Shown here: positions 1 to 8,881 of the stretch, in pieces | How positions within the stretch are numbered: position 1 is the stretch's first letter | Layout of the letters: each line of letters begins with the position of its first letter | Assembly (NCBI GenBank): GCA_030041435.1 | Contig: JASHNW010000036.1 | Span: 1 to 64,000 of the forward strand | Direction of reading: 5' to 3' | DNA length: 64,000 nucleotides | Source: Acidobacteriaceae bacterium | GTDB lineage: Bacteria > Acidobacteriota > Terriglobia > Terriglobales > Acidobacteriaceae | Translations under genes and position numbers: made by a program | Notes under the pieces: generated by a model | Told to the model about the DNA's origin: nothing | The model's input: only the letters and a program-made list of their open reading frames with translations | Database searches by the model: none

Positions 1-403
1 CGGGGAATTCCTCCATCGTCCAAAACGATGCCGTCTCCCTGGAATTGACGACATTGAGTGTGCGGCCCGTCCCCCTCGGGCTATGGGCTTCAGACCAAGA
101 ATCGAACAAACGATGGTTCACTCCGTTTGGGCCGTATTCTATCGATGCGAATTACTGGAACAGGCTCCCAGATGGAGAGGCTCCCGATGTTTCTGATTTC
201 CAGGACCACGGCATGCAAGTCACACGCCATCTTGCAGCCCTCCCGCAATCGCGGGGGATATCGAGGTCACTGATCCCCCTCACCAAAGCGTTCAAGCCCC
301 CTGCTATCCCCTTCGTTTTCAAATGCTCGATGGATTCGCCCCCCTTGGCGGAGGTAATCTCCCCAACCGCCAAACCCGCTGAGCCACTAAGATGGTCTCT
401 GAC
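1..403. other. Left-edge region without a convincing gene
   Basis: No recognisable gene. A plus-strand frame is open from the window edge to about 407 and could be the tail of a coding region entering from outside, but its translation matches no family I know and it overlaps the start of the next gene. No riboswitch or clear promoter was recognised upstream of the PLP enzyme. Confidence 0.3.
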
Positions 404-1558
404 ATGACCACCTCCCAGCACGGCTTCTCTACCCGCGCCATCCACGACGGCCAGGAACCTGATCCTCTCACCGGCGCCGTCAACGTCCCTCTCTACCTTT
501 CCTCCACCTACCAGCTGCAGGGCATCGAGAAACACCGCGGCTGGGAATACTCCCGCGTCTCCAACCCCACCCGCGACGCGCTCGAGACCAGCCTGGCCTC
601 GCTCGAAGGCGGGGCCTCCGGACACGTTTTTGCGAGCGGCATGGCGGCCATTAGCGCGCTGGTGACCATGCTGAACGCCGGCGACCACGTGGTCTGCGGC
701 GACAACGTCTACGGCGGCACCACGCGCCTCTTCAGCCAGGTGATCGTCCGCCACGGCATCGAGTTCAGCTGGGTCGACACGTCCAACCCGGAAAATGTCT
801 GCCACGCCATCCGGCCCACCACAAAGCTGGTGCACATCGAGACCCCGACCAACCCGCTCATGACGCTCACCGATATCCGCGCCGTCGCCGCCGTTTGCCA
901 CGAGCACGGCATCGACATGAGCGTCGACAACACCTTCATGTCTCCTTATTTCCAGCGCCCCATCGAGTTCGGCGCCGATATCGTCATGCACTCGACAACC
1001 AAATTCCTCAACGGCCACAGCGATGGGCTCGGCGGCGTCCTGGTCGGCACTAAACCCGAGCACGCCGAGACGTTCCGCATGGTGCAGAAGTGCACTGGGG
1101 GCATCCTTTCGCCCTTCGAAAGCTGGCTCATCCTGCGCGGCGTCAAAACCCTCGCCGTTCGCATGCGGCAGCATGACGCCAACGGCCGCGCCGTCGCCGC
1201 GTTTCTCGCCCAACACCCGAAGGTCAGCCACGTCTCCTATCCTGGGCTCGAGTCGCACCCGCAGCACGACCTGGCCAAACGGCAGATGTCCGGCTTTGGA
1301 AGCATGATGTCGTTCGAAGTTGGCTCGCGCGCCAATGCCGATAAACTTCTTCAGGCTGTTCGTGTGTGCACGAACGGCGAGTCGCTGGGCGGCGTGGAGA
1401 CGCTCATCTCGCACTCCGCCACCACGACCCATGCCGCCCTCAGCCCGGAGGAACGGGCACGCATCGGCATTACCGAGGGTCTGGTGAGGATTTCCGTGGG
1501 GATCGAGGACATCGACGACATCCTGGCAGATCTGGATCAGGCGCTGCAGCAACTTTGA
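404..1558 (+). CDS. Trans-sulfuration PLP enzyme (cystathionine gamma-synthase/lyase family)
   Basis: Cytosolic Cys/Met-metabolism PLP-dependent enzyme of about 384 residues, the usual length for the family. Seen directly: the substrate/cofactor loop SRVSNPTRDALE near residue 45, the glycine-rich FASGMAAI segment, and the PLP-lysine motif STTKFLNGHSDG with Lys at about residue 200. The C-terminal SLGGVETLISHSATTTHAALSPEER is typical of cystathionine gamma-synthases and gamma-lyases. An ATG 12 bases upstream (392) is possible, but MTTSQHGFSTRAIHDGQ fits the usual N terminus better; neither start has a strong ribosome-binding site. The sequence alone does not separate synthase (methionine synthesis) from lyase (cysteine formation or degradation). 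It stands alone, so context does not decide. Confidence 0.9.
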   Translation: MTTSQHGFSTRAIHDGQEPDPLTGAVNVPLYLSSTYQLQGIEKHRGWEYSRVSNPTRDALETSLASLEGGASGHVFASGMAAISALVTMLNAGDHVVCGDNVYGGTTRLFSQVIVRHGIEFSWVDTSNPENVCHAIRPTTKLVHIETPTNPLMTLTDIRAVAAVCHEHGIDMSVDNTFMSPYFQRPIEFGADIVMHSTTKFLNGHSDGLGGVLVGTKPEHAETFRMVQKCTGGILSPFESWLILRGVKTLAVRMRQHDANGRAVAAFLAQHPKVSHVSYPGLESHPQHDLAKRQMSGFGSMMSFEVGSRANADKLLQAVRVCTNGESLGGVETLISHSATTTHAALSPEERARIGITEGLVRISVGIEDIDDILADLDQALQQL

Positions 1559-1688
1559 GCTTCGCGCCGGGTTCACCGAGCATTGGGAAAACGCCTGGGC
1601 GCGGCAACGGCCAGTCCGGTTTTTCCACAACCGCCGATATTTCTTTTCATCGGCTTCTGCTAACTTTTTTCCCACGGAGGAAAGATCA

Positions 1689-1958
1689 ATGACTCGACGC
1701 AAGGTGATTGGCGTTTCGGTTTTGTGTCTGGGCCTGGTGACTACCGGAGTCGGAATAGCCCAGGATAATGGCCTGTGGGCACGCCATCCCAATCTGGCTC
1801 AGGCCGAACAATTCACCCATCAGGCCGATCAGGCCCTGCTCGCCGCGCAGCAGGCGAATAACTGGGACCTGCACGGTCACGCGAAACATGCCGAGCAGCT
1901 GTTGCAGCAGGCAGACCGGGAAATCTGGGCGGCCGCCCGCGATGCCGATCGCCGCTAA
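1689..1958 (+). CDS. Small exported protein, unknown function
   Basis: An 89-residue protein with a clear signal peptide: MTRRK, a hydrophobic stretch VIGVSVLCLGLVTTGVGIA, then cleavage near AQD. The mature part is about 64 residues, rich in Ala, Gln and His, predicted as amphipathic helix (QADQALLAAQQANNWDLHGHAKHAEQLLQQADREIW). A strong ribosome-binding site GGAGG lies eight bases before the ATG. It resembles small periplasmic helical-hairpin proteins, but I do not recognise a named family. It converges with lon; a small GC hairpin (CCGGCCCTGAGCCGG) just after the stop could separate the two. Confidence 0.65.
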   Translation: MTRRKVIGVSVLCLGLVTTGVGIAQDNGLWARHPNLAQAEQFTHQADQALLAAQQANNWDLHGHAKHAEQLLQQADREIWAAARDADRR

Positions 1959-2010
1959 CCGGCCCTGAGCCGGAATGTGGGTGAGGGCGGCCTCGGCCAC
2001 CCTCGCCGGC

Positions 2011-4440
2011 TCACTGGTGCGGCCGCTGCTCCACGCCCGACGGAGGCACATTCAGCACGCTGGACTCGAGCACATCGGGCGCTTCGTCGCGCAGTTCCGG
2101 CAGCGGGGCTTCCAGCGCCAGCTTCAGCACTTCGTCCATCGAATCCACAAAGTGCAGCTTCATCGCGCTCTTCAGGTTGTCCGGAAGGTCCGGCAGATCC
2201 TTTTGGTTGTCGACCGGCAGGATGGCTTCGAAAATGCCGGCGCGATGCGCCGCCAGCAGCTTCTCTTTGAGCCCGCCAATCGCCAGCACCTTCCCGCGCA
2301 GGGTCACTTCGCCGGTCATCGCCAGGTCGCTGCGCACCGGAATCCGCGCCAGCGCGCTGGCCAGCGCAGTTGCCAGCGTGATGCCCGCCGAAGGCCCATC
2401 CTTGGGAATCGCGCCCTCGGGCACATGAATGTGGATGTCCACGTTGCGATAAAAATCTCTCGGCAGCCCCAGATGATGCGCGCGGCTGCGCACGTACGAC
2501 AGCGCCGCCTGGGCTGACTCCTGCATCACGTCGCCCAGCTGGCCGGTGGTGGTCAGCTTGCCTTTGCCGTCCAGCACCTGGACTTCGGTCTGCAGGATGC
2601 TGCCGCCCACCTCGGTCCACGCCAGGCCGTTGACCAGCCCCACTTCGTTTTTCTCGTGAACCATGGAGTCGCGGAATTTCGGCACGCCCAGAAAGTCCGG
2701 CAGATTCTCCGCCGTCAGCGTCTCTTTGTGCTTCGCCCCGTTCTTCACCACGCGGCGCGCCACCTTGCGGCACACATTGCCGATCTCGCGCTCCAGATTG
2801 CGCACGCCGGCTTCGCGCGTATAGCTGCGAATCATCTCTGTCAGCGCGCCGTCGGTGAAGGTGAGGTTCTTCTCGGTCAGGCCGGTGTTGTCGCGCTGCT
2901 TTTTCACCAGGTATTGTTTCGCGATCTCCAGCTTTTCCGCCTCGGTGTATCCGTGCAGGCGGAGCACTTCCATGCGGTCCTGTAGTGCAGGCGGGATGGT
3001 GTGCAGCACATTCGCCGTTGCGACGAACAGCACCTGCGACAGGTCGTACTCCACGTCGAGGTAGTGATCCTGGAAGCTGTGGTTCTGCTCCGGATCCAGC
3101 ACCTCCAGAAGAGCAGAGGATGGATCGCCGCGGAAGTCCGCGGCCATCTTGTCCACTTCATCCAGCATGAAGACCGGATTCTTCGTTCCGGCTTTCTTCA
3201 TCGACTGGATGATCTGTCCTGGCAACGCTCCGATGTACGTCCTCCGATGCCCGCGAATCTCGGCCTCGTCGCGCACGCCGCCCAGAGACATGCGGACGAA
3301 CTTCCGCCCGGTCGCCTTCGCAATGGACATGCCGAGCGAGGTCTTGCCGACTCCGGGAGGCCCGACAAAGCACAGGATGGAGCCCTTGGGATTCTTGACC
3401 AGCTGGCGTACAGCCAGGAATTCGAGGATGCGCTCTTTGATTTTCTCCAGACCGTAGTGATCCGCGTTCAGCACCTTCTCAGCGTGGTCGATGCTGCGCG
3501 TCTCCTTGGATTTCTTTTTCCACGGCACGGCCAGCAGCCAGTCCAGATAATTCCGCGAGACGGTGGACTCCGCCGACATCGGAGGCATGGCTTCCAGCTT
3601 TTTCAGCTCCTGAATCGCCTTCTCGAAGACATCTTTCGGCATGCCCGCCGTTTCGATCTTCTTCTTCAGCTCGTCGAATTCGCTCTTTTCGCCGCGTCCC
3701 AGCTCTTTCTGGATGGCTTTGATTTTTTCGTTGAGGTAGTACTCTTTCTGCGCCCGCTCCATCTGCCGCTTCACGCGCGACTGGATGCTGCGGTCCATGT
3801 TCAGCTTTTCGATCTCGATGTCGAGGACGTCGGCAATCTTCAGCAGGCGCTCGGGCAAATCGAAGATGTCCAGCAGCTCCTGCTTGTCAGGGACCTCGAG
3901 CTGGAGATTGGCGGCGATGGTATCAGCCAGCTTCGACGGCTCATCGGTGCGGATGGCGGAGGCCACTGTCTCCACATTCAGCGACTGCTGCAGTTTCACG
4001 TACTGCTCGAAGAGCGACGTCACGCGCTGCACCAGCTGCTCGATCTGCGGCGTCACTTCCGGCAGAGGCTTCGCCACTTTCACCGTGGCGACGAAGAACC
4101 CGTCGGCATCGCTGATTTCAACTGCCCGGGCGCGCTCGATGCCTTCCACCAGCACCTTGATATTGCCGTCGGGCATGCGCACGCTCTGCACGATGTTGCC
4201 CACGGTCCCGACCTGAAAGATCTCCTCCGGACGCGGTTCGTCGACGCGGGCATCGTGCTGGGTGGCAAGAAAGATCTTGCGCTCGCCGTTCAGCGCCTCT
4301 TCGAGGGCGCGCACGCTGGACTCGCGGCCGACCACGAAGGGCGTCATCATGTGGGGAAAAATCACCATGTCCCGGATGGGCATCATGGGCAATTTGCGGA
4401 GTTCGTTGCGTTCCCGGCTCTCTTTGGACGACTGGCTCAC
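2011..4440 (-). CDS. lon: ATP-dependent protease Lon
   Basis: Cytosolic AAA+ serine protease of about 809 residues. In order: N-terminal LON substrate-binding domain ([23 protein letters not shown]), helical region with coiled coil, AAA+ domain with Walker [12 protein letters not shown] and Walker [10 protein letters not shown], sensor and lid, then the protease domain with the catalytic serine in KDGPSAGI and the Lys of the Ser-Lys dyad in [10 protein letters not shown]. The frame extends upstream to 4512, but I choose the GTG at 4440 because AAAGGA sits six to seven bases before it and VSQSSKES is a normal Lon N terminus. It follows tig-clpP-clpX on the same strand, separated from clpX by 210 bases, so it may have its own promoter. 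Confidence 0.96.
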   Translation of the reverse strand: MSQSSKESRERNELRKLPMMPIRDMVIFPHMMTPFVVGRESSVRALEEALNGERKIFLATQHDARVDEPRPEEIFQVGTVGNIVQSVRMPDGNIKVLVEGIERARAVEISDADGFFVATVKVAKPLPEVTPQIEQLVQRVTSLFEQYVKLQQSLNVETVASAIRTDEPSKLADTIAANLQLEVPDKQELLDIFDLPERLLKIADVLDIEIEKLNMDRSIQSRVKRQMERAQKEYYLNEKIKAIQKELGRGEKSEFDELKKKIETAGMPKDVFEKAIQELKKLEAMPPMSAESTVSRNYLDWLLAVPWKKKSKETRSIDHAEKVLNADHYGLEKIKERILEFLAVRQLVKNPKGSILCFVGPPGVGKTSLGMSIAKATGRKFVRMSLGGVRDEAEIRGHRRTYIGALPGQIIQSMKKAGTKNPVFMLDEVDKMAADFRGDPSSALLEVLDPEQNHSFQDHYLDVEYDLSQVLFVATANVLHTIPPALQDRMEVLRLHGYTEAEKLEIAKQYLVKKQRDNTGLTEKNLTFTDGALTEMIRSYTREAGVRNLEREIGNVCRKVARRVVKNGAKHKETLTAENLPDFLGVPKFRDSMVHEKNEVGLVNGLAWTEVGGSILQTEVQVLDGKGKLTTTGQLGDVMQESAQAALSYVRSRAHHLGLPRDFYRNVDIHIHVPEGAIPKDGPSAGITLATALASALARIPVRSDLAMTGEVTLRGKVLAIGGLKEKLLAAHRAGIFEAILPVDNQKDLPDLPDNLKSAMKLHFVDSMDEVLKLALEAPLPELRDEAPDVLESSVLNVPPSGVEQRPHQ

Positions 4441-4599
4441 GGGATTCCTTTCGCGGCGGCGATGTTGCGGCATGGCCCAGGGGCCTGTGCTCTTAAAAGA
4501 AGAGTAACGCATCCCGGCACCGGCCGGGAGGATTCGCTCTCACTGGTAACGAATCGAAGGTACACCCGGCGGCACATGTATGGCCCCAAACCGAAACGC

Positions 4600-4613
4600 C
4601 AGCCCGGGGGCTG
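4600..4613 (-). terminator. Possible weak terminator after clpX
   Basis: The 14-base sequence CAGCCCGGGGGCTG has perfect six-base arms around two bases and lies about 40 bases after the clpX stop. On the minus strand it is followed by a moderately T-rich stretch. There is no real U tract, so this is only a candidate; the rest of the clpX-lon gap shows no gene. Confidence 0.3.
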
Positions 4614-4650
4614 ACGGTTCGAATCCACGTTTGCGGCCAGGCCGCCCGCC

Positions 4651-5934
4651 CTACCCCGCCTTGTCCAGAAGCATCACGGAGAGATTGCGGTTGTGCACCA
4701 TCTCCGCCTCGATCTCCAGTTCCTTCACCTTCTTGTTGCTGGGCAGGTGATACATCAGGTCGAGCATCAGCTCTTCCAGAATCATGCGCAGGCCGCGCGC
4801 TCCCACTTTGCGCAACAGCGCCTCCTGGGCCACGGCTCGCGTCGCGTCTTCGGTAAAGCCAAGCTTCACACCTTCGTAATCGAAGAGCTTCTGGTACTGC
4901 TTCAGGATCGCGTTCCGGGGCTTGGTCAGAATCTCCACCAGCGCCGCCTCGTCCAGCTCATCGAGGATGCCGATCACCGGCAGCCGGCCGACAAACTCCG
5001 GAATCAGGCCGAACTTGATCAGGTCCTGTGGCTCCGCCTGGCGCAGCAGCTCGCTGTCCCGCTGGGCGCGGATGACACCGCCGCCTGGCTCCAGCTCCTT
5101 CTCCGAGAGCGCTTTGAAGCCAAGCGCCTTTTTGCCGACGCGACGGCCGACGACCCGCTCCAGGCCCACGAACGCCCCACCGCAGATGAACAGGATGTTG
5201 GTCGTGTCCACCGGGGTGAATTCCTGGTGCGGATGCTTGCGCCCGCCCTGCGGCGGCACATTGGCCACCGTCCCTTCGAGGATTTTCAGCAGGGCCTGCT
5301 GCACACCTTCGCCGGACACGTCGCGCGTGATTGACGGGTTCTCGTCCTTGCGCCCGATCTTGTCGATTTCGTCGATGTAGATGATGCCGGTCTGGGCCCG
5401 CGCCACATCGCCGTCGGCGGACTGCAGCAGCTTCAGGATGATGTTCTCGACATCCTCGCCCACATAGCCGGCTTCGGTCAGCGTGGTCGCGTCGACAATG
5501 GCAAACGGCACATCGAGCATCTTCGCCAGCGTGTGTGCCAGCAGCGTCTTACCGCTGCCCGTGGGCCCCACCAGCAGGATGTTCGACTTCGACAACTCGA
5601 CGTCGGTGCCGCGCGTGCGATTCATCTGCACACGCTTGTAGTGGTTGTAAACCGCAACCGCCAGCTTCTTCTTGGTCTGTTCCTGGCCGATCACGTACTC
5701 GTCCAGAAAAGCCTTCACCTCCAGCGGCTTGGGCAGATGCGTGGGAGCCGCCCCGGTGGCGGCCTCAGTGCGATCGTCTTCCAGAATGGAGTTGCAGACG
5801 GCGACGCACTCGTCGCAGATATAGGCACGCGGATAGTCGCTGGGCGAGGAAATCAGTTTGGCGACCGCGTCCTGCGACTTATGACAGAACGAACAGCGCA
5901 GTGCTTCGTCCGATCCCGTTCGTGTTTTCATCAC
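4651..5934 (-). CDS. clpX: ATP-dependent Clp protease ATP-binding subunit ClpX
   Basis: AAA+ unfoldase that feeds substrates to ClpP; 427 residues, normal length. The N-terminal C4 zinc finger is visible (CSFCHKS near residue 14 and [10 protein letters not shown] near residue 38). The Walker A motif is [11 protein letters not shown], Walker B is [10 protein letters not shown], the pore loop is GYVGEDV, and the ClpP-contacting IGF-type loop region appears as [13 protein letters not shown]. The start is GTG at 5934 with GGAG seven bases before it; the ATG three bases later is the alternative. It lies 57 bases downstream of clpP on the same strand, in the widely conserved order tig-clpP-clpX-lon. 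Confidence 0.97.
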   Translation of the reverse strand: MMKTRTGSDEALRCSFCHKSQDAVAKLISSPSDYPRAYICDECVAVCNSILEDDRTEAATGAAPTHLPKPLEVKAFLDEYVIGQEQTKKKLAVAVYNHYKRVQMNRTRGTDVELSKSNILLVGPTGSGKTLLAHTLAKMLDVPFAIVDATTLTEAGYVGEDVENIILKLLQSADGDVARAQTGIIYIDEIDKIGRKDENPSITRDVSGEGVQQALLKILEGTVANVPPQGGRKHPHQEFTPVDTTNILFICGGAFVGLERVVGRRVGKKALGFKALSEKELEPGGGVIRAQRDSELLRQAEPQDLIKFGLIPEFVGRLPVIGILDELDEAALVEILTKPRNAILKQYQKLFDYEGVKLGFTEDATRAVAQEALLRKVGARGLRMILEELMLDLMYHLPSNKKVKELEIEAEMVHNRNLSVMLLDKAG

Positions 5935-5991
5935 CTCGCGACTCCTTCAACGGTTCGGCAGCGATTCGCGGTTCTTTTCCGCTCCGAAGAA

Positions 5992-6585
5992 TTACCTGGC
6001 TCGAGGGCGATCGATAATTTCATCGATAATCCCGTATTCCCTGGCCTGCGGGGCATTCATAATGAAATCCCGCTCCACGTCCCGCTCGATCTTTTCCAGT
6101 TCCTGGCCCGTATGTTTTGCCATCAGCTTGTTCGTAATTTCACGAATGCGAATAATCTCTCGCGCGTGGATGTCGATGTCGGTAGCCTGCCCCGCCAGTC
6201 CGCCCATCGACGGCTGATGGATCAGAATGCGCGAATTGGGCAGCCCGAATCGCTTTCCTTTCGTCCCCGCCATCAGCAGAAATGCGCCCATGCTGGCCGC
6301 CTGGCCGATGCAGTACGTCACCACGTCGTTGCGGATGAACTGCATCGTATCGTAAATAGCCAGCCCCGCCGTAATGGACCCTCCCGGCGAGTTAATGTAC
6401 AGCTGGATATCCTTTTCCGGATCTTCCCCGGAGAGGAAGAGTAACTGGGCAATAACAAGGTTCGCAATCATGTCGTCGATTGGCGTACCGAGAAAGATAA
6501 TGTTGTCGCGGAGCAGACGCGAATAGATATCGTAAGCCCGCTCGCCGCGGCTCGTCTGCTCGATGACCATGGGTACAAGCGCCAT
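5992..6585 (-). CDS. clpP: ATP-dependent Clp protease proteolytic subunit ClpP
   Basis: Barrel-forming serine peptidase of about 197 residues that works with ClpX. The catalytic triad is visible: Ser in [11 protein letters not shown], His in [10 protein letters not shown] and Asp in [12 protein letters not shown]. The frame is open six codons further upstream, but the ATG at 6585 ([11 protein letters not shown]) has the ribosome-binding site AGAAGGG at the right distance and matches the usual N terminus. The gene sits between tig and clpX with short gaps, so the three are probably cotranscribed. Confidence 0.97.
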   Translation of the reverse strand: MALVPMVIEQTSRGERAYDIYSRLLRDNIIFLGTPIDDMIANLVIAQLLFLSGEDPEKDIQLYINSPGGSITAGLAIYDTMQFIRNDVVTYCIGQAASMGAFLLMAGTKGKRFGLPNSRILIHQPSMGGLAGQATDIDIHAREIIRIREITNKLMAKHTGQELEKIERDVERDFIMNAPQAREYGIIDEIIDRPRAR

Positions 6586-6652
6586 GTTTTTCCCTTCTCC
6601 CACTTTTGAGGCCCTGGTGCCTCAGCGTCTGTGACAGATATCACCCTCGCCG

Positions 6653-8053
6653 TCAGGCCAGTCGTTCGACCAGAAGGTTGCCTGTCTTCTCTCTTCGCAA
6701 TTGTTCACGGATTCTAGCCAGATTGCCTTCACGGGTCAAACGATCCCGCAGGCTCTCCAGCGGTTCTCTTGTTTGCAATGAGATAACCTGCAGCTCGCGC
6801 TCCACGTCCTCATCGCTCACCTGGACATTTTCCTCATCGGCGATCCGATCGAGCAGGACAGACCCCTTTACCTCGTTCACCGCCGATTCGCGCTGCCCCT
6901 CGCGCAGACGCTCGAAATCCATCTTGCGCATGTCTTCGGTGCGCATGCCCTGCGCCGCCAGCGCGCGCAGCCCACGCTCCAGCCGCGCGTCGGTCTGGCT
7001 CTGCACCAGCGACTCCGGCACAGGAAACTGGAATTTCCTCACCAGCGCGTCGATCAGCTGATTCCGTGTGTCCATCGTCAGCCTGTGTTTCTTATCGGAA
7101 GCGAGATGCTCCCTCAACTCCTGCCTGAAGCCTTCGAGGCTATCGTACTTGCCCAGCTCTTTGGCAAATTCGTCGTTCAGTTCGGGCTGCACTTTTTTCC
7201 GGATGCCGCGAACCTCCACATCGTATGCGACCGTTTTACCCGCAAGGCGCTTCTGCCCGAAATCCCCCGGATAGGTCACCTCGAATTTCAGCTCCTGCCC
7301 CGGCTTCGATCCGCGCAGCGCGTCCGAGAACGCCGCCACCGTGTCCTTGCCGCCGATTTCAACCGAGACATCCTGCCCCTCGATCGGAGCCGCCGGTTTT
7401 GCCTCTTCCCCGCCCTCGGCCGCTTCGCCCTGCAGCTCGCCCCTGAAGGTAATCTGAGCCCAGTCGCCGTCCGCCAGGCCGCGCTCCTCGGTCACCGGCT
7501 CCATGGTCGAATGCGCATCGCGGATCCGCTCCAGCTCCGCGTCAAATTCAGCATCCGTCAGCGCGGTGTCCGGCTTCTCGACCTTCACCTCCCGATAGCC
7601 CTCGACGGAAAACTCCGGCAACACCTCAAAGATCGCCTTGAAGCGCAGCGGCTGTCCCTCTTCCAGCTGCAGGTTCGTTACCTGCGGCTGCGAAACCGGC
7701 CGCATGTTCTGCGCCGCGATGGCTGAGCGGAAATGCTGCGGCAGCACCGCCTCCACCACCTCTTCGCGGATCGAGCTTCCGAAGCGCGAGCGCAGCACGC
7801 TCTCCGGAACCTTGCCGGGGCGGAACCCAGGAATACGCGCGACCTTCTGGTAGCGCTTGATCACGGTGCGGAAGCTCTTCGCGACCTCGTCGGCCGGCAC
7901 CTCCACATCCACCTCCCGCGTGCACTCGGGATTCAGGGTCGGCTGTGCGTGAGTATGTTCGTGGTTATGATGCTCGTGCCCTTCATGCTGGTGCTCGGGC
8001 TCGTTTTCCGTCGTGGCAGTGGGTGTCGTTTCCGTTGCTTCAGTCGATGTCAA
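6653..8053 (-). CDS. tig: Trigger factor with His-rich N-terminal extension
   Basis: Ribosome-associated chaperone and prolyl isomerase of 466 residues. The ribosome-binding domain begins near residue 41 and carries the signature IPGFRPGKVPESV. The FKBP-type PPIase domain (GDWAQITFRGEL ... FSDALRGSKPGQE) and the long helical C-terminal domain follow. The start is TTG at 8053, with AAAGG about six bases before it. There is no alternative start before the conserved domain, so the first 40 residues are probably translated. They are unusual: low complexity Thr/Glu followed by eight histidines in fifteen residues (positions 21-35). First gene of the tig-clpP-clpX group. Confidence 0.95.
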   Translation of the reverse strand: MTSTEATETTPTATTENEPEHQHEGHEHHNHEHTHAQPTLNPECTREVDVEVPADEVAKSFRTVIKRYQKVARIPGFRPGKVPESVLRSRFGSSIREEVVEAVLPQHFRSAIAAQNMRPVSQPQVTNLQLEEGQPLRFKAIFEVLPEFSVEGYREVKVEKPDTALTDAEFDAELERIRDAHSTMEPVTEERGLADGDWAQITFRGELQGEAAEGGEEAKPAAPIEGQDVSVEIGGKDTVAAFSDALRGSKPGQELKFEVTYPGDFGQKRLAGKTVAYDVEVRGIRKKVQPELNDEFAKELGKYDSLEGFRQELREHLASDKKHRLTMDTRNQLIDALVRKFQFPVPESLVQSQTDARLERGLRALAAQGMRTEDMRKMDFERLREGQRESAVNEVKGSVLLDRIADEENVQVSDEDVERELQVISLQTREPLESLRDRLTREGNLARIREQLRREKTGNLLVERLA

Positions 8054-8274
8054 AGTGTGCCTTTCGGGGCCGGACTTCCGGCGGATCGAGGCGCCTTCCG
8101 TGCGCTGCGGGCCGGGGTGTGCGGCAAATTGGTGGATGGTTCGTGCGCGCCGCCGCGCGTCGTTGCGTGCGCGGGAAAAGTGCGCTGAACGGTCTCTTCC
8201 CTATCGTACGGACGCAGCCCAATCCAGGCAAACGGGCGCAGATGAAAAGCGCTTACCGAGTCCTTAGCTGTCCG

Positions 8275-8301
8275 CTCCAGCTCCCCGCTGTTACGCTGGA
8301 G
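8275..8301 (+). promoter_or_regulatory. Hairpin that could mask the Nudix gene's ribosome-binding site
   Basis: CTCCAGC (8275-8281) is perfectly complementary to GCTGGAG (8295-8301), with a 13-base loop. The second arm contains the GGAG that serves as ribosome-binding site for the ATG at 8305. Seen in sequence; a regulatory role is inference. The remaining 8054-8274 between tig and this gene is GC-rich with no recognisable gene. Confidence 0.3.
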
Positions 8302-8304
8302 TCC

Positions 8305-8847
8305 ATGAGCATCAGGACCCTCAGCACGCGCGAGGTCTATCGCAATCCCTGGCTCCGCGTGCGCGAAGATCGGATCGAACGCAGCAACGGCGCGCGGGGC
8401 ATCTACGGCGTGGTCGACAAAGACGATTGCGCGGTCATCATTCCCCTTGATGGCGACACGGTGTACCTCGTCGAGCAGTTTCGCTACACCATCCGGCAAC
8501 GCAGCCTCGAGCTGCCCCAGGGCGGTTGGGAAACCTCCGACGTCGATGCCGAAGAACTGGCGCGTGGCGAACTGCACGAAGAGACGGGTCTGGCCGCCGC
8601 GCAGATGACGTACCTGGGCACCCTGTGGATCGCCTACGGCTTCGCCAACCAGAAGCAGCACGTTTATCTGGCCACCGGGCTCAGCCGCGACGACCGCGTT
8701 CCCAACCCCGACCCTGAAGAGCACGATCTCGTCGTCCGCACCGCGACCATCCCGGAGTTCGAGCAGATGCTGGTCGATGGAACCATCCAGGACTGCACCA
8801 CCGTCGCGGCCTGGGGTCTCTATCGCGTGTGGAAAGAACGCCAGTAG
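8305..8847 (+). CDS. Nudix hydrolase (ADP-ribose pyrophosphatase-like)
   Basis: A 180-residue Nudix-fold enzyme expected to split nucleoside-diphosphate derivatives such as ADP-ribose. The Nudix box lies about residues 72-95: LPQGGWE, then ARGELHEETGL. The metal-binding HEETG glutamates are kept, but the consensus Arg of the REUXEE motif is Gly here, and the box is one residue longer than consensus. The frame is open well upstream, but the ATG at 8305 has GGAG at the right distance, and MSIRTLSTREVYRNPWLRVRED is a typical start for NudF-like proteins. It diverges from tig. Confidence 0.85.
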   Translation: MSIRTLSTREVYRNPWLRVREDRIERSNGARGIYGVVDKDDCAVIIPLDGDTVYLVEQFRYTIRQRSLELPQGGWETSDVDAEELARGELHEETGLAAAQMTYLGTLWIAYGFANQKQHVYLATGLSRDDRVPNPDPEEHDLVVRTATIPEFEQMLVDGTIQDCTTVAAWGLYRVWKERQ

Positions 8848-8881
8848 CCCCCGACTGCTGGCTCCCGGCCCCAGCCCGCAT

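Noticed and set aside
152-1792. 546-codon minus-strand open frame
   Set aside because: Antisense to the trans-sulfuration enzyme, composition-driven, no family features; the plus-strand protein is unambiguous.
3001-4614. 537-codon plus-strand open frame
   Set aside because: Exact antisense of lon, rich in His, Leu and Arg, as typical for reverse-complement reading of a GC-rich gene.
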